This document shows positions 21,225 through 32,029 of a stretch of 46,777 nucleotides of DNA, piece by piece. The notes under the pieces were generated by a model. That model did not search any database. It saw only the letters and a program-made list of their open reading frames with translations, and had not been told where the DNA came from. Position 1 is the stretch's first letter, and each line of letters starts with the position of its first letter. The position numbers and the translations under genes are program-made. The stretch is from Saccoglossus kowalevskii (lineage: Eukaryota; Hemichordata; Enteropneusta; Harrimaniidae), in the NCBI RefSeq assembly GCF_000003605.2, contig NW_003149276.1:96789-143565 (forward strand), in the 5' to 3' direction.

Positions 21225-22100
21225 AAATACTAATTATCTGATTTCAATGAATCCTGGTACATAGATTTTCTAGGACAATGTGCAGACCTGATTAGTTTTG
21301 GGTTAAAATCAGTGCATATTAATTCCCTACTTTGCAAAATTAGCCAATTTTCACTTTTTACATTATTCCATTTCAATGAAACTTGGTACATTGATGCTCC
21401 AGAACAATGCACAGACCCGCTCAGTTTTGAATTATAATCAGATCATATTAATTACCTAATTTGCATAATAATTCATAATTTTTGGTTATAATCACATCTA
21501 AATGAAACTTCTTACATAGATGGTACGTATTTACTCTAACACAATGTGATGATCAAATTAGTTTTAGGTTTATACACATCTATAATAATTACCTAATTTG
21601 CATAATAATTTACTTTTCAGCTTTCCACTAATTTAGTTAGGATTAATCATCACATTATAATGAAACTTACATTATAATGTACATGTGCACCCTAAAACAA
21701 TATACAGACCTAAAGCTATGCATAATAATTGCTTAATTTGTATAATAATTCATTTGGTTCATTGAGGTAATCCACAGACATGATTAGTTTAATGTTGATA
21801 AACATGCATATTGATTATCTATTAATAGCCCATCTAATTCAATAAGATTTAAATTGAATTCATCGCAGAGGTGCTCTGGAATAAATTATACTAAAAACCA
21901 TGGATGAAAAATCAAATGTATTTTACATTTTGATAATTTGAATCACATTGTTTTCATGTTATGCATCTCAAATAGCAGCCAAAAATTAGTTGCCAAGCTT
22001 CTCATTTGAAAAGCAAATCTTAAATTTTGAATTAATTTTAATGTGTCTCCAATACTACTAGCACACGGGAGTTCTTTCTAAGCTTTCTTTGATTTCTTAA
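21225..22100 (+). repeat. Repeat R2, copy b, inside DIRS copy A
   Basis: About five to six units of 110-150 bp carry CCTAATTTGCATAATAATT, TTTCAATGAAACTTGGTACA, AACAATGCACAGACC and GATTAGTTTTGGGTT-type text, ending with GGGAGTTCTTTCTAAGCTTT. The same end (GGGAGTTCT, CTTTGATT) closes R2-like text at 28050 and 28380. The block replaces most of the polymerase of copy A, either by insertion or after a deletion. Confidence 0.6.
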
Positions 22101-22157
22101 GGCTCTAGCGTCAGGTAGGCGGCGTTCAGAGATAGGGGCACTGTCTTTTAGTGATGT

Positions 22158-22682
22158 ATGTGCCTCCTCCATGAACTCACTAGTTATTTGAAGACTCGGA
22201 TGGGTTTTCTTGCAAAGAATCAATCCCAACCGATCGTCGTTCCATGCCTCACTAACTTAGTGGGCTTGGAAGTCCGTCGGGAATGGATACTATGTCCTGT
22301 CCGAGCTTTGAGCTGGTACTTCGATCGCACTAAGGACAAGGTGTCTCGGGGCAGTGAGAAACGCTTGTTTGTCTGTTATGGGCGGGGCAAGCAAAGCCAC
22401 CCTGCCTCGAATATCACCATTTCACGGGGGATTGTTGATACGGTCGTGGAAGCATACAATTTTACGGCTTCTTTAACGACTCATTCGGAACGTCACCAGG
22501 TGAGGGCACACGAAGTGCACAGAGTAGCCAACACTTTGGCTTTGATGTCTGGTGCCTTGTTCGAGCATATGCTCCGAGCAGAGTTCTGGAGATCTCAGAA
22601 TGTCTTCATTAACTATTACCTGAGAGACCTCCAAACACTGGACGAAGGTCTTTACAGGTTGGGACCAGTGGTGACAGGTTAG
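22158..22682 (+). pseudogene. DIRS copy A tyrosine recombinase, C-terminal part
   Basis: The first 20 or so codons belong to another frame. The recombinase part runs from about codon 30: VRALSWYFDRTKDKVSRGSE, LFVCYGRGKQSHPASNI, HQVRAHEVHRVANTLALMSG and FWRSQNVFINYYLRDLQ. DIRS recombinases carry an H-x-x-R pair, which here reads H-E-V-H, so the second catalytic Arg is probably lost. The Trp of FW and Tyr residues in NYYL remain. It is 174 codons and lacks the N-terminal core-binding part. It would cut and join the circular DNA intermediate if active, which is unlikely. Confidence 0.75.
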
Positions 22683-23380
22683 ACAGTTTCGTTGACCCAG
22701 CCCACACCACCAGGGGATCCCATGCGCGAAAGCATTAGCGTGATGGTGTCTTCAGCCGAAACCAGCCTCCTTTTGCTTGACGCTGCTGGCTTCGGTCTGC
22801 ACTATCGAACCTCAACAATACACTGTTTTATGCATTAAAATTGTTGGGGTCCTATTTTATTGTCTACTCTCGGGCACTCAGTCGCTGGAGAGTCACCTGA
22901 GTTGTTGTATCCCAAGACAACACTCCTTCTTAGTGAGTAGTTTTAGATTTCTCTTAGTTTTTTTACCTTTTCTGCTTTTTGTGTTGAAAAATTTACATTT
23001 CAACCGCCATGGCTTCCCCACCTCTGGTGAGCGTACTACGCTGCCTAACGAGTAATTAATGAAATTTATTATTTCCACGGATTTTCTGGTTTGTACAACC
23101 CTAATATTCTCAGTCATCCTTGGCCTGATATTATTTAGACTTGGTGGAAACATCCCACATAGTGTCTTACTGATGCATGTTAGTTTATTTGGCAATCTGA
23201 TTCAAAATGTCAGATACCTAATAGAAAACTTGTATGCAAACTTTCAACTGAATCAGGCAATATATTAGTGAAGAATCTGCATGTACATAAATACAAACAA
23301 AGTGGTCACTACTTTGCCATTTTTGTTTTATTGATTACTTCATATACACATTTACTGATTGTACCATTATTATTTCACAG

Positions 23381-23593
23381 AAACAGAAACACTGACCAGT
23401 TTGAAAGATTGGTTTAGTGAGAAAATAACAGAAAGTGTCTTTAAGAAGCAGAATGCATATGATGTTTTGAAAGAGTTATACTTGAGACGAGATATAACAC
23501 TCAGTAACACAAGTGATTTAGAAAAGTTTCTAGCAAACAATGAAAAGAAAGAGTTGCTCCAAAAATGTGCAGAGTATCATAAAACAGTGAAAA
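23381..23593 (+). CDS. DED-like domain 3, exon B (helices 2-6)
   Basis: This exon has 213 bp, phase 1-1, acceptor CATTATTATTTCACAG and donor AAAA|GTGAGT. It encodes ETETLTSLKDWFSEKITES, then AYDVLKELYLRRDITLSNTS and DLEKFLANNEKKELLQKCAE. It has the same layout as the other B exons: AYD(V/I), a charged R-R-D loop and a closing K-K-E-L-L helix, the nearest of the three to canonical R-x-D-L-L. The shared TLSNTS/THSNTR loop links it most closely to DED 2. It joins the FN3 exon in phase, through an AGC codon made across the junction. Confidence 0.77.
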
Positions 23594-24356
23594 GTGAGTA
23601 TATTTCACTTGGTATTGTGGTACAGTATAGTTTAGTAAAATTATTAAATGACCCAGCTAATGTTGGTACAAAACTTAATTAATGTTAAACTCAGTTAATT
23701 TAACCCACTGCTGAAAAACAGATTTTTTTACCTCCACTGTCATTATAGTGACAGAGCAGAGCTGTTTGTCGTTTGTCAACAATTCTATTTTCAACTTCTT
23801 CTTGAAAACTACCAGTTCAATTATTTTGATACTTGTTTACCTTTGTTGGGTCTTTGCCAATTTTTTTATTTAGTGATGATATCTTCAATCAGTAATATTT
23901 TTGTAATTTTTCCCCAATTTTTTGGAAAATATCAGCCCACTTTGATATGCTATATTTAATTACCTTGGATGGCCCTTTATCAAATTTGTTCATTTCGTGT
24001 CAAATTTGGGAATCCTTTTGAACACTACTAACCAAATTGCTATGATATTTGAGGTGTAAATTATTTTTGTTTGATGAAGTTAAGTTGACATGTTCTCAAC
24101 AGCCATAACCAAACTGCGTTTTGTCTTACGGGTGTGCATTGCTTGTCTTGGCTATCACAATGTTATGCATGACATCAGAGCTATTGTCCATCAGGTCACT
24201 AGTATAAAAATGTTATGTTGCAATATGAAAATAAACAAAACCTAATCTAGAGATATATTATTGCATTGTTTCAAGTACTTTCATTCTGAATTATTGTTAG
24301 ATATCTAGATTCTCAATGAGCAAAGTTGTAGTAGTTATTATATGTTTTAATTATAG
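23594..24356. other. Intron between DED 3 and FN3
   Basis: This 763-bp intron is filled mainly by R1 copy g (23740-24205). It has donor GTGAGT and acceptor TTAATTATAG, which has a weak pyrimidine tract but fits the frame exactly. Confidence 0.55.
23740..24205 (+). repeat. Dispersed repeat R1, copy g, near complete
   Basis: It starts GTGACAGAGCAGAGCTGTTT and has TTTTCAACTTCTTCTTGAAA, ATTTTGATACTTG, AGTGATGATATCTTCAATC, GTTGACATGTTCTCAACAGC, GGGTGTGCATTGCTTGTCTT and GGCTATCACAATGTTATG. It ends CATCAGGTCACTAGTATA, with the same module order as copy f. Confidence 0.65.
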
Positions 24357-24647
24357 GCAAAACATATAAACCAGAGGGTCCCCTAGTTGTAAGTGACGTC
24401 AGTGAACACTCCTGCAGACTTAAATGGGACCACCCTAAAGATGGTGGTACAAAAAAGCAAAAATATGTCATTGAACAAAGTGAAAGTAAGACCAAAGAAT
24501 GGACAGCCAGTGATCATATATCAACTGTGGACTCATGTTATGTCGAGACTCTCAATCCAGCCACAACATATTACTTCAGAATTTGCGGAGTGAATTCATT
24601 TGGTATTAAAAGTGATTATCTTCTGTCCAATGCAATAAAAACAAAAA
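24357..24647 (+). CDS. Fibronectin type III domain exon
   Basis: This exon has 291 bp (97 codons), phase 1-1, the usual size of a one-exon FN3 domain. It begins SKTYKPEGPLVVSDVS and continues CRLKWDHPKDGG, KYVIEQSE, VETLNPATTYYFRICGVN and SFGIKS. Hallmarks are the strand B Trp, the Y-V-I-E strand C, the Leu-x-Pro-x-T-x-Y tyrosine corner and N-x-x-G near the end. FN3 domains serve as binding or spacer modules. With no signal peptide visible and DED and ankyrin neighbours, a cytoplasmic setting is more likely than extracellular. It precedes an 18.5-kb intron. Confidence 0.88.
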
Positions 24648-25480
24648 GTGAGTAAAATATTTATTTTATCTTATGATAGTTTTGATAACGCCAACAATAG
24701 AGCTCCATTCCATTCCATTCCAAGTGTAAGTGTAGCTGTAGGAAGCAGTTCCTATCCACTCTTTGTTGGCTTGTAGGTGTTATGTCAGAAGACATGCAAT
24801 GTTGCTACAAATTTCTCTACCTTGGCTTAATTATAATTTCACCCCTGTGTATCCATGCACCCGTGCATCCTTCTGCATCTTTATATTAGACACGTCTGGG
24901 CCAAATTCAGTCAAAATTCACACTTACTTCATATCATACATATGCACAATGTATTCGTTTCATGATCAAATTCAAAATGGCCAAATGGCGACTATTCTAA
25001 CGCTAAAATTTTCACAAAATCATTCATTTCTGCCATTTCGAAACTCAATCTCAGTGAGCATGGATATATGTCATTCAAACTAGGTATGTACATTCAGCAT
25101 ATTGGGTGTTTGATTCACATTGTTTTTGATTGGAATGAAAATGGGTGACTGACAGTCATTTTGTTTCTGGGTCATATATCTGACTTGCTTTGGCTAAATA
25201 AGAAATTTAAAACAAACGACATACGAATGTAAATTTAAAATTAACACACTCAATAAAAGTCAATGTCAGTAAAATTTACATTCAATTTAATTTGACTGGG
25301 GATAATTATTAGTCCCCGTTCGGACGAAGTCTGAAAACGGGGAATATTAATTTGGGTTCGTTCCATTCGCCCGTTCGTCCATCCGTACGTGCGTCCGGAG
25401 CTATATCTCGGACACCCATTGTCGGATTTCATTCAACCTTTACATGAAGACAATACATAATGTCTTACATATGCGTGTCA
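24648..25480. other. Start of the 18.5-kb intron, R4-related fragments
   Basis: After donor AAAA|GTGAGT come diverged fragments related to the R4 family (AAATGGCCAAATGGCGAC near 24975, TGACAGTCATTTTGTTTC near 25150). Around 25310-25400 is a less AT-rich stretch with CGGACGAAGTCTGAAAAC and repeated CCGTTCGTCC-type text. No exon was seen. Confidence 0.45.
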
Positions 25481-26480
25481 AGTTACTAAATGATCAGAGC
25501 AAAAATGGCCGACTGGCGGCCATTTTGGATGTAAAATTTGCTATTTCTGATACCGATTTGGATCAAATTTGGTATGATGATCATACATATTGGGTTGTAG
25601 ATGTAGGTCATTTTTTTGTGTGATTTGAACAAATATGGCCGACTGGCAGCCATCTTGTTATTCATGGTACCCATGCTACTCCATCTTGAATGCAATGAAC
25701 GTTTCTGTTTAAATTTTGTACAAAGATAGTATACCAAGAGATACAACTACACCATCATTATTTTTGTGATTTGATTCAATATGGCTGGCCGACTCCTAAT
25801 TTTCATGTAAAAGCACAAAATCGTCATTTTTACATGTCCGGACGGAGCTGTTTCTCAGAGATGACTGGGCCGATTTGGATCAAACTTGGTATGATGATCA
25901 TACATATTTGGTTATAGGAGCACGTCATACTTTTTCCGTGATTCAAACAAATATGGCCGACTGTCGGTCACTTTTTTTTTTCATAGTACCCATGCAACTT
26001 TCTCTTGAATGCAATGAACGTTTCTCTTTAAATTTTGTACAAAGATAGTATACCAAGGGATACATTTGTACCAACATTATTTTTGTGATTCGATTCAATA
26101 TAGCTGACCGACGCACAAATTTCCTGTAAAAGCGTTAAATCATCATTTTTTACATGTCCGAAGCTGTTTCTCAGAGATGACTAGGCCAATTTAGATCAAA
26201 GTTGGTATGGTGATCATACATATTGGGTTATAGTTGCATGTCACATTTTTTTCGTGATTCAAACTAATATGGCTGACTGGTGGCCATTTTGTTTTTCATG
26301 ATACCCATGCCTACTTTCCCATGAATGCAATGAACATTTCTGTTTAAATTTTGTACAAAGACAGTATACCAATAGATACATCAACATGAACATTATTTTT
26401 GTAATTTGATTCAATATGACTGCCCAACGTCCAATTCTCGTGTAAAAGCACTAAATCATATTTTTTTTACAAATCCCTTA
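25480..26480 (+). repeat. Tandem repeat R4, three units of about 318 bp
   Basis: Units start near GATTTGGATCAAATTTGGTA (25554, about 25872, about 26190) and contain GATGATCATACATATTGGGT, AATATGGCCGACTGGCGGCC, CATTTTGTTTTTCATG, TACCCATGC, GAATGCAATGAACGTTTCTG, TTTTGTACAAAGATAGTATA and GTAAAAGCACTAAATC. Units are roughly 85-90 percent alike by eye. It is non-coding. Confidence 0.65.
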
Positions 26481-27540
26481 TTAATGGTTTCAATCTAATC
26501 TTAATGACTTCGTCAGCATTAATTGATATGTCAGATCACAAAATTTTGGACGGGGACTGTGTCATTAACAATGACTTGTTTGATAGTGAAAAGCTCTGTG
26601 CTCATGAGATAAATATTAATGGTTGTGTAATAATCAAAAATTCTACAAGATTTGTTGTGATTAATTATTAGATTAATTACTTCATAACAAAACAAGATAA
26701 AGTTTAGAATGACAGTTGTGACAGTGAAATATAAAATTTTTGGTGTTTTCACATTGTTTTCCCTTTCGGATATATTTGGCCAATTTAGACGAGATTCATT
26801 GTGTTTTGTCTTATTTTTGTTATCATCATTGTAAACATTGCCACTATCAGGTTCCTCAATTGTGAATTGTTCCATCAAAATTCTTCATCATTTAAATTTT
26901 AGAATTGTTATCTGTCGAAAAAGGGCTGTTTTAACTGATAACGTTGCTGTTCTAAATTAAATGTATTATTGTCATTTTTGGTTTTTCTTTATTTCAAAGA
27001 TATTAAAGAAAATTTCTTGAACTTTAACAAACTTGGGAAAATTCCATTTGGTCAGTTAATAAAAACATGATATCTTTATTCACCTGACCACAGAGACATG
27101 CAATTTCTACATTTACTTGTCCTAACTAGAATCTGCATGTATGATATAGGTAGACTGGCCTTAAGATTATTTACCACTCTTTTTATTCGCTTCTGCATTA
27201 TCTACTACCTCTGATATTCATGGTTGTCCTGCTTTCTTGCCAGCAACTTCATGTGCCCCTCTCTAACCAGCTTCTTCAAACAAGCTTTTTCTCTTACATG
27301 CCTTTCTCTTAATTCAGGTTTTGCACTGCACAATCTACATGATGTAGATGAATCTACTTGTCATTATCCAATTGTGTCTTTTCTGAAACATCTATAAACG
27401 CACAATCTGGTAGTTGTTCCTTAATACGGTGAAGTTACCCATTTAATTGTGTTCTAAAACCCATGTCTTGCTGTTCTGGCATATAAAAAATTAACAGAAT
27501 TGTGTTGGTGTCAAGTGATTCTGACACAGCAAATTTAAAC
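26481..27540. other. Intron, nothing recognised
   Basis: The stretch is AT-rich. The 115-codon minus-strand open frame at 26531-26878 is low in complexity with no motif or splice context. A short plus-strand segment after TTTATTTCAAAG at 27000 was considered as an exon and runs into a stop without a donor. Confidence 0.4.
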
Positions 27541-27586
27541 TATCTATCTGTCTATTTGTCTGTCTGTCTATCTATCTATCTATCTA

Positions 27587-27629
<43 letters not shown>

Positions 27630-27664
27630 TATGCAAATTAGCCCCCCCCCCAAAAAAAAAAAAC
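27541..27664. repeat. CTAT/CTGT tetranucleotide microsatellite with C and A runs
   Basis: About 22 tetranucleotide units, mixed CTAT and CTGT, fill 27541-27629, the last nine or ten being pure CTGT. Then follow ATGCAAATTAG, a run of ten C and a run of about 13 A. This is expected to be polymorphic in length. Confidence 0.95.
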
Positions 27665-27689
27665 TCTAAAATTTCTACTATGCTACTAT

Positions 27690-28010
27690 GACACTAAGTG
27701 GTCTACAGTGCTGATATTGATAGTGCATGTGCCTTGGGTTGTCCTCTATCAGTTTTGTTTATTTGGTAAGGAAATTTTCAATTTCGTAATTTTGCCGAAT
27801 ATTTTAAAATGGTCATTTTTGGTCAATAATTCTATTTTCGACTTCCTCTTCAAAACCGGTAGCCTGAATGCTTTGATACTTGGTGTGTATGTACCTTGTG
27901 TTGACATCTACTAGATTTGTTCATCCCATGCCCATACCTTTAATTCTCTAATTTTGGCAAATATTTTTGTCATTTTTGGTTAAAAATGGAATTTCAACTA
28001 ACCACTAACC
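27690..28010 (+). repeat. Dispersed repeat R1, copy h (fragment)
   Basis: It carries GTGCTGATATTGATAGTGC, TATCAGTTTTGTTTATTTGG, CGACTTCCTCTTCAAAACC, TGCTTTGATACTTGGTGTGT and TTCTCTAATTTTGGCAAATA, the R1 modules in two rounds. It lacks the start and end of complete copies. Confidence 0.5.
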
Positions 28011-28039
28011 CATTTGTTCTATCAACTGTTTCTCATTCT

Positions 28040-28410
28040 CACATAGCACATGGGAGTTCTAAGTTTTCTTTGATTGGTCTATTGTGATTGAAAACATAAC
28101 CACTCAACATATTTAAATGTGATTGATTTGGGTGGAAAATTATGCAAATTGCCTAATTTAATTTACATAATTTACATTTAATAAAACTTTGTGCATAGAT
28201 GTGTTTCTAGATATATTTAGTTTTTGGTGGAAATTTATGCAAATTATCTAATTTGCATATCAGCTAGTGAAATTCAAGCTATTTGGCTGCTATTTCATAT
28301 TTCAACAAAACTTGGTATATAAATGTATGAGGAATTCAGATAATTGCAAATATCATGTTATGTTATTCTCTCAACAGGCTGGAGTTCTTTTTAAGCTCTC
28401 TTTGATTCTA
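28040..28410 (+). repeat. Repeat R2, copy c
   Basis: Two to three units with AAATTATCTAATTTGCATAT, ATTTCAACAAAACTTGGTAT and the end block GGAGTTCTTTTTAAGCTCTC. It is the same family as 3440-3965 and 21225-22100. Confidence 0.5.
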
Positions 28411-28714
28411 ATTTTATTGAATATTTCTGTTATTTTTTTAAAAAATTCCACTTTTAGCATTATGTTTTATTGTCTCATACAGCATACTGTCATATACAGC
28501 ACTAATCTTTTGTACAATAGCCGTTGAGCAACAGGACATTGGCCTATTTTTTTACTCCTATTCTGGCTTGATTGTAAAATAAGCATCAGACTCTTAATTC
28601 TTAATTAATTTGATACAAAGGCTAGATAAGGTAACGCACAATGGGAGTCTTTGCAGTTAGTGTGTCTGTATGTATGTGTGTGTGTGTGTATTGTGGGTAG
28701 CGTGAATGGGTAAA

Positions 28715-29345
28715 CTGCGTTTCGACAATGAGCTGCTAGTATCGTCAAAAGTGTTAAATTCTTCTTCAATGCTCAGCTTATCTTTCGAAAACAACTAATT
28801 TCTTGATTTAAAAAAAAATCATGCCGTTTCCCCATCAAAATCAAAGCCAAACGATCGCACTACAACAACGCTAAATCTCTTCCGTGTTTCGTTTACCATG
28901 AGGTCGCTGAACTACATTAACATATTTAAATGAGCTATGGTAATTTAATCACGTCGGCACTATCCAGCGTTTCAATTGGTTAATTAGCGACTTGAACTAT
29001 CAGGTCAAAAAACAGTTTCAAGTCACTAAAGATGTTTTAACAAACATGGCGGATATCGTATCGGATCAAGCGTTTATATGTGACCGAAATGATTCGCTTG
29101 CAGTGAAACTAAGTTGAATTTTCACAACAATTCAACGAATTTACTTTTTGTACGTTATTGTAATCACTACTGAGTAATAATCAGCAATTGTAACACTTCG
29201 AAAACAAGTAAGTTATTCACTTGTGTGAAATGCAGCATGACCGTTACCGTGATTATTTGCTACTAAGAATGCATTCGCTTTTGTTTTTACTTCTTTTAGA
29301 ATATACTTTTCGTTATAAAAAAAATAAGAAAATAAATATATATTA
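28715..29345 (-). repeat. Dispersed repeat R5, minus-strand copy
   Basis: It is the reverse complement of 10130-10715 along nearly its whole length, for example GTTTCGACAATGAGCTGCTA here against CAGCTCATTGTCGAAATG there, and ACATATTTAAATGAGCTATG. Divergence includes small insertions and deletions. The downstream border lies in an A/T-rich tract near 29345. Confidence 0.6.
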
Positions 29346-30450
29346 CATTAAATAATAGACTGAGTATTTTTTTTGTTATCATGCAAACATTTTTTTTTTA
29401 TTGACTTTTTTTATTTTTTTATTTTAATTTCCCCGATGTCTAAATTAAACATGGAATGTGCAGTCACTCTGCCAGAAGTCGAACATGCCAGTAGTCGAAC
29501 GCAATCGACTGTGTCAGACGGCTGTCTCTCAGTTGTGACCTATACCGGTGCTAACGAACTAGTCTATTCAAGAGATTGTAGTATAAGATTGTGTAAAAAT
29601 CCGAAAGTGCGCTTAGAATCGCAACAAAGTTGCAATCGAGTGTCGTACATCTCATTAGCATATCATTATCCCTTCTCGCCTTTGTTTTTTGAAAAAAATT
29701 CCCACTGTTACCGAAGTGAATGCTCTAATTAAAGCCGCACCAAGACTTCACGCATCTGAATTCGTCCATTGAAAAAATGAATTTTAATTAAAGCCGCGGC
29801 CTCAGTTATGAATTTTACGGTAGTAAATTTTCGGCTTTTCTACTACTGATATCTCAACTAGTAATCATCACATTTCAATGAAACTTGGTACCTAGATGTC
29901 ATAGACCTGGTAGTTTTTAGGGTAATATCAAAGTCTATTGAAGGCTTCTAGATTTCCTTTGGTCCGTTCGTTCGTCTGTCTGTTACCTCTCTTAACTTTG
30001 ATATGCTCTGTCCAATGCTTTTCAAAGTTGGTGCATATGTAATTCTCAATGCCATACATATGCATGCCAAGTATTTTTTTGATTCGCCAATATTTTACTG
30101 TGTTTATCTGTGATTTTCAACACTAGTAAAAATGCCGAAATTTGCCGGAAAAATCTGAGTTTTAACGACATCTTGCAAAAAAAATGCCGAAATATTCCGA
30201 AAAAAAATCTGATTTTTCACGAGAACTGGCATAACATATTGTGCATGCGCCAGTCTAACTGCTGAGGAAATCACCGTCGTTTTCGTCTGAGGATATTGTA
30301 TTCCGGGACTGTATCTTTCTTTGCACAAGGCTTATATAGATTAATTTCTATCTCGTCAGTTTCAAAGGTAAGGCTCTGTGCTTATGGTATTTATTATGAA
30401 CTTTGATTTATCCTTTTGTGTCCTGACTTTGGTGAGAAACTAGCGATCGC
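29346..30450. other. Intron with unclassified repeats
   Basis: The block 29440-29800 is less AT-rich than its surroundings and has TAATTAAAGCCGC twice (about 29728 and 29787). At 30125-30230 a unit with AAAATGCCGAAAT and AAATCTGA is duplicated at about 65-bp spacing. The 119-codon open frame at 29373-29732 begins in a poly-T tract and shows no domain. I could not classify these. Confidence 0.4.
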
Positions 30451-32029
30451 GCAGTGCTGGTCACACTTTGCCAGAAAAAACAGTTCTGCTATTATTGTAA
30501 GAACTGGTTATGAAACGTGTAAATCGAAAGTTTATCTCGTTATTTATGAGGCTTGGGAATTATGATTGGCATATAAAAACGTAAAAATTTAGAACACGCT
30601 GTCTCGTGATTTGCGAGATTATATTTTATTGTGAATCTGTTATGCACGATTGCTATTTCCGGTGTACATTGGCACTTGCTATCAGATTGAAAGGAAGTGT
30701 GAAACTTGGTTTCGTGACGACATATTAGACTAGAATTATTGAGAAAACACAAGTCAAGTTTGGCCAACCGTGACTGCTTGAAAGCAATGATGAAATTGAG
30801 AAGTACTGTGATTCAATATCAATGAATCTATCATTACTTTTAAATTACCTTTGAAGTAAATATGATACCCAAGTGCCGGAGAAATTACTACACCCGTGAC
30901 CGATACATCGTTGACCATTGAGCGTGGATGACTACCAGGACCTACCGGTGTTGAAGTTTATCGGTAAATCGAACCTCTGTCAACATAGACACATTTTCCC
31001 AATCAGCTATTTATGTCCATACTGATTAAGTCAGGGTGACAATTTCAATGTTTAGCTACCATAATTTATCTCCATTATGAGCAGGAAAATAAATGACGGA
31101 CCCCAATTGAGATGGATAGCTCTTAGCGGCAGCCATGTTGTTTTTCTTCTAATGTTTACAATGCAGTATGCACGCGCGTGAAGCTATTAATGGAGCAGTG
31201 AAACAAGATTAGGGAGAGGTAAAATTCACGTAATCCTCAATTATAATGATGTTGACTTAATAGTTTTCAAAACTACAGATATTATTTCATATAATTGTAA
31301 ATAGTTAACAATATTAACTAATATATTTCTGGCAATATATCCCATTTTAATTATCTAAATTTGTTTCACTGTATACAGTAAATCTTTATTTAAAAAATAC
31401 AACTACAATATGTTAATTAGTATGCAAATTAATATGCAAATTAGCCGCCAACCTGAGACAAATTTCTAGAATGAACACTGCAATCCAGTTCAAAGGAAAT
31501 TTGACATACACTTAGGCTACATGATCACTACATCTGCTGATTAGTTTTTTATGCAATTCTATCTGCATTTATATTAAATGTATTATTTTTTTGTATTTTT
31601 CTCAATAGTAGTTTTTTATTTCTTTAGATATCTTGGCATCCATTTGGTTCAGTTCAAGTGAAATTTTCTGCATATCCCTGGTCAGACTTTAATGACATTG
31701 AAAACACAAGTACTCTGGCTTTTTGCACATTCTTAATATTTTTTTTGCAGAATCCTGTGAATATTAATTTGACAACTTTGTAGAGTGGAAACAGACTGGT
31801 GAATTAGTTCATCCTATACTTTGGTAGAACATGTTTAAAATAATATAGTACAGTGTGAACTGCAATTTCTTTCTGGCTGGTATAAATATATTGAGTAATA
31901 TTTTTTCGTACTAAAAAGACTCAAATATCTTTTTTATTTACATTTAACAGCCAATGGGAGCACATATGCTACAACCTCTGCTTACTTTGGACTAAATGTT
32001 TTTTTGGTTTTTTTACAGGTGCAGAGGCA
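30451..32029. other. Intron, nothing recognised
   Basis: This is mostly unique-looking AT-rich sequence without exon candidates. A duplicated AATTAATATGCAAATTAG-type motif lies at about 31410-31445. Confidence 0.4.

Larger units (their letters stand above)
18506..23110 (+). mobile_element. DIRS-like retrotransposon copy A (defective)
   Basis: The left terminus GTTTACTACATCACCTACC followed by AATAATAAATTTCATTTATT is inverted at the right end (about 23051-23090, AATGAAATTTATTATTTCCA, GATTTTCTGGT). The inside is collinear with B and C: a gag-like first region full of stops (18800-20630), a polymerase region largely lost and occupied by an R2-type tandem array (21225-22060), and a tyrosine recombinase C-terminal part (22158-22682). 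The right end lacks the complementary segment seen in B and C. The copy lies in the DED 3 intron, in gene orientation. Confidence 0.8.
17878..23380. other. 5.5-kb intron splitting DED 3
   Basis: The intron contains R1 copy f (17960-18430) and DIRS-like element A (18506-23110). About 270 bp of unremarkable AT-rich sequence follows before exon B. No additional host exon was seen. Confidence 0.6.

Noticed and set aside
26531-26878. 115-codon minus-strand open frame with a hydrophobic stretch
   Set aside because: It is AT-rich and low in complexity, with no splice context or recognisable motif.
29373-29732. 119-codon plus-strand open frame
   Set aside because: It begins inside a poly-T tract with Phe/Ile runs and shows no domain. 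The sequence block looks repeat-derived.
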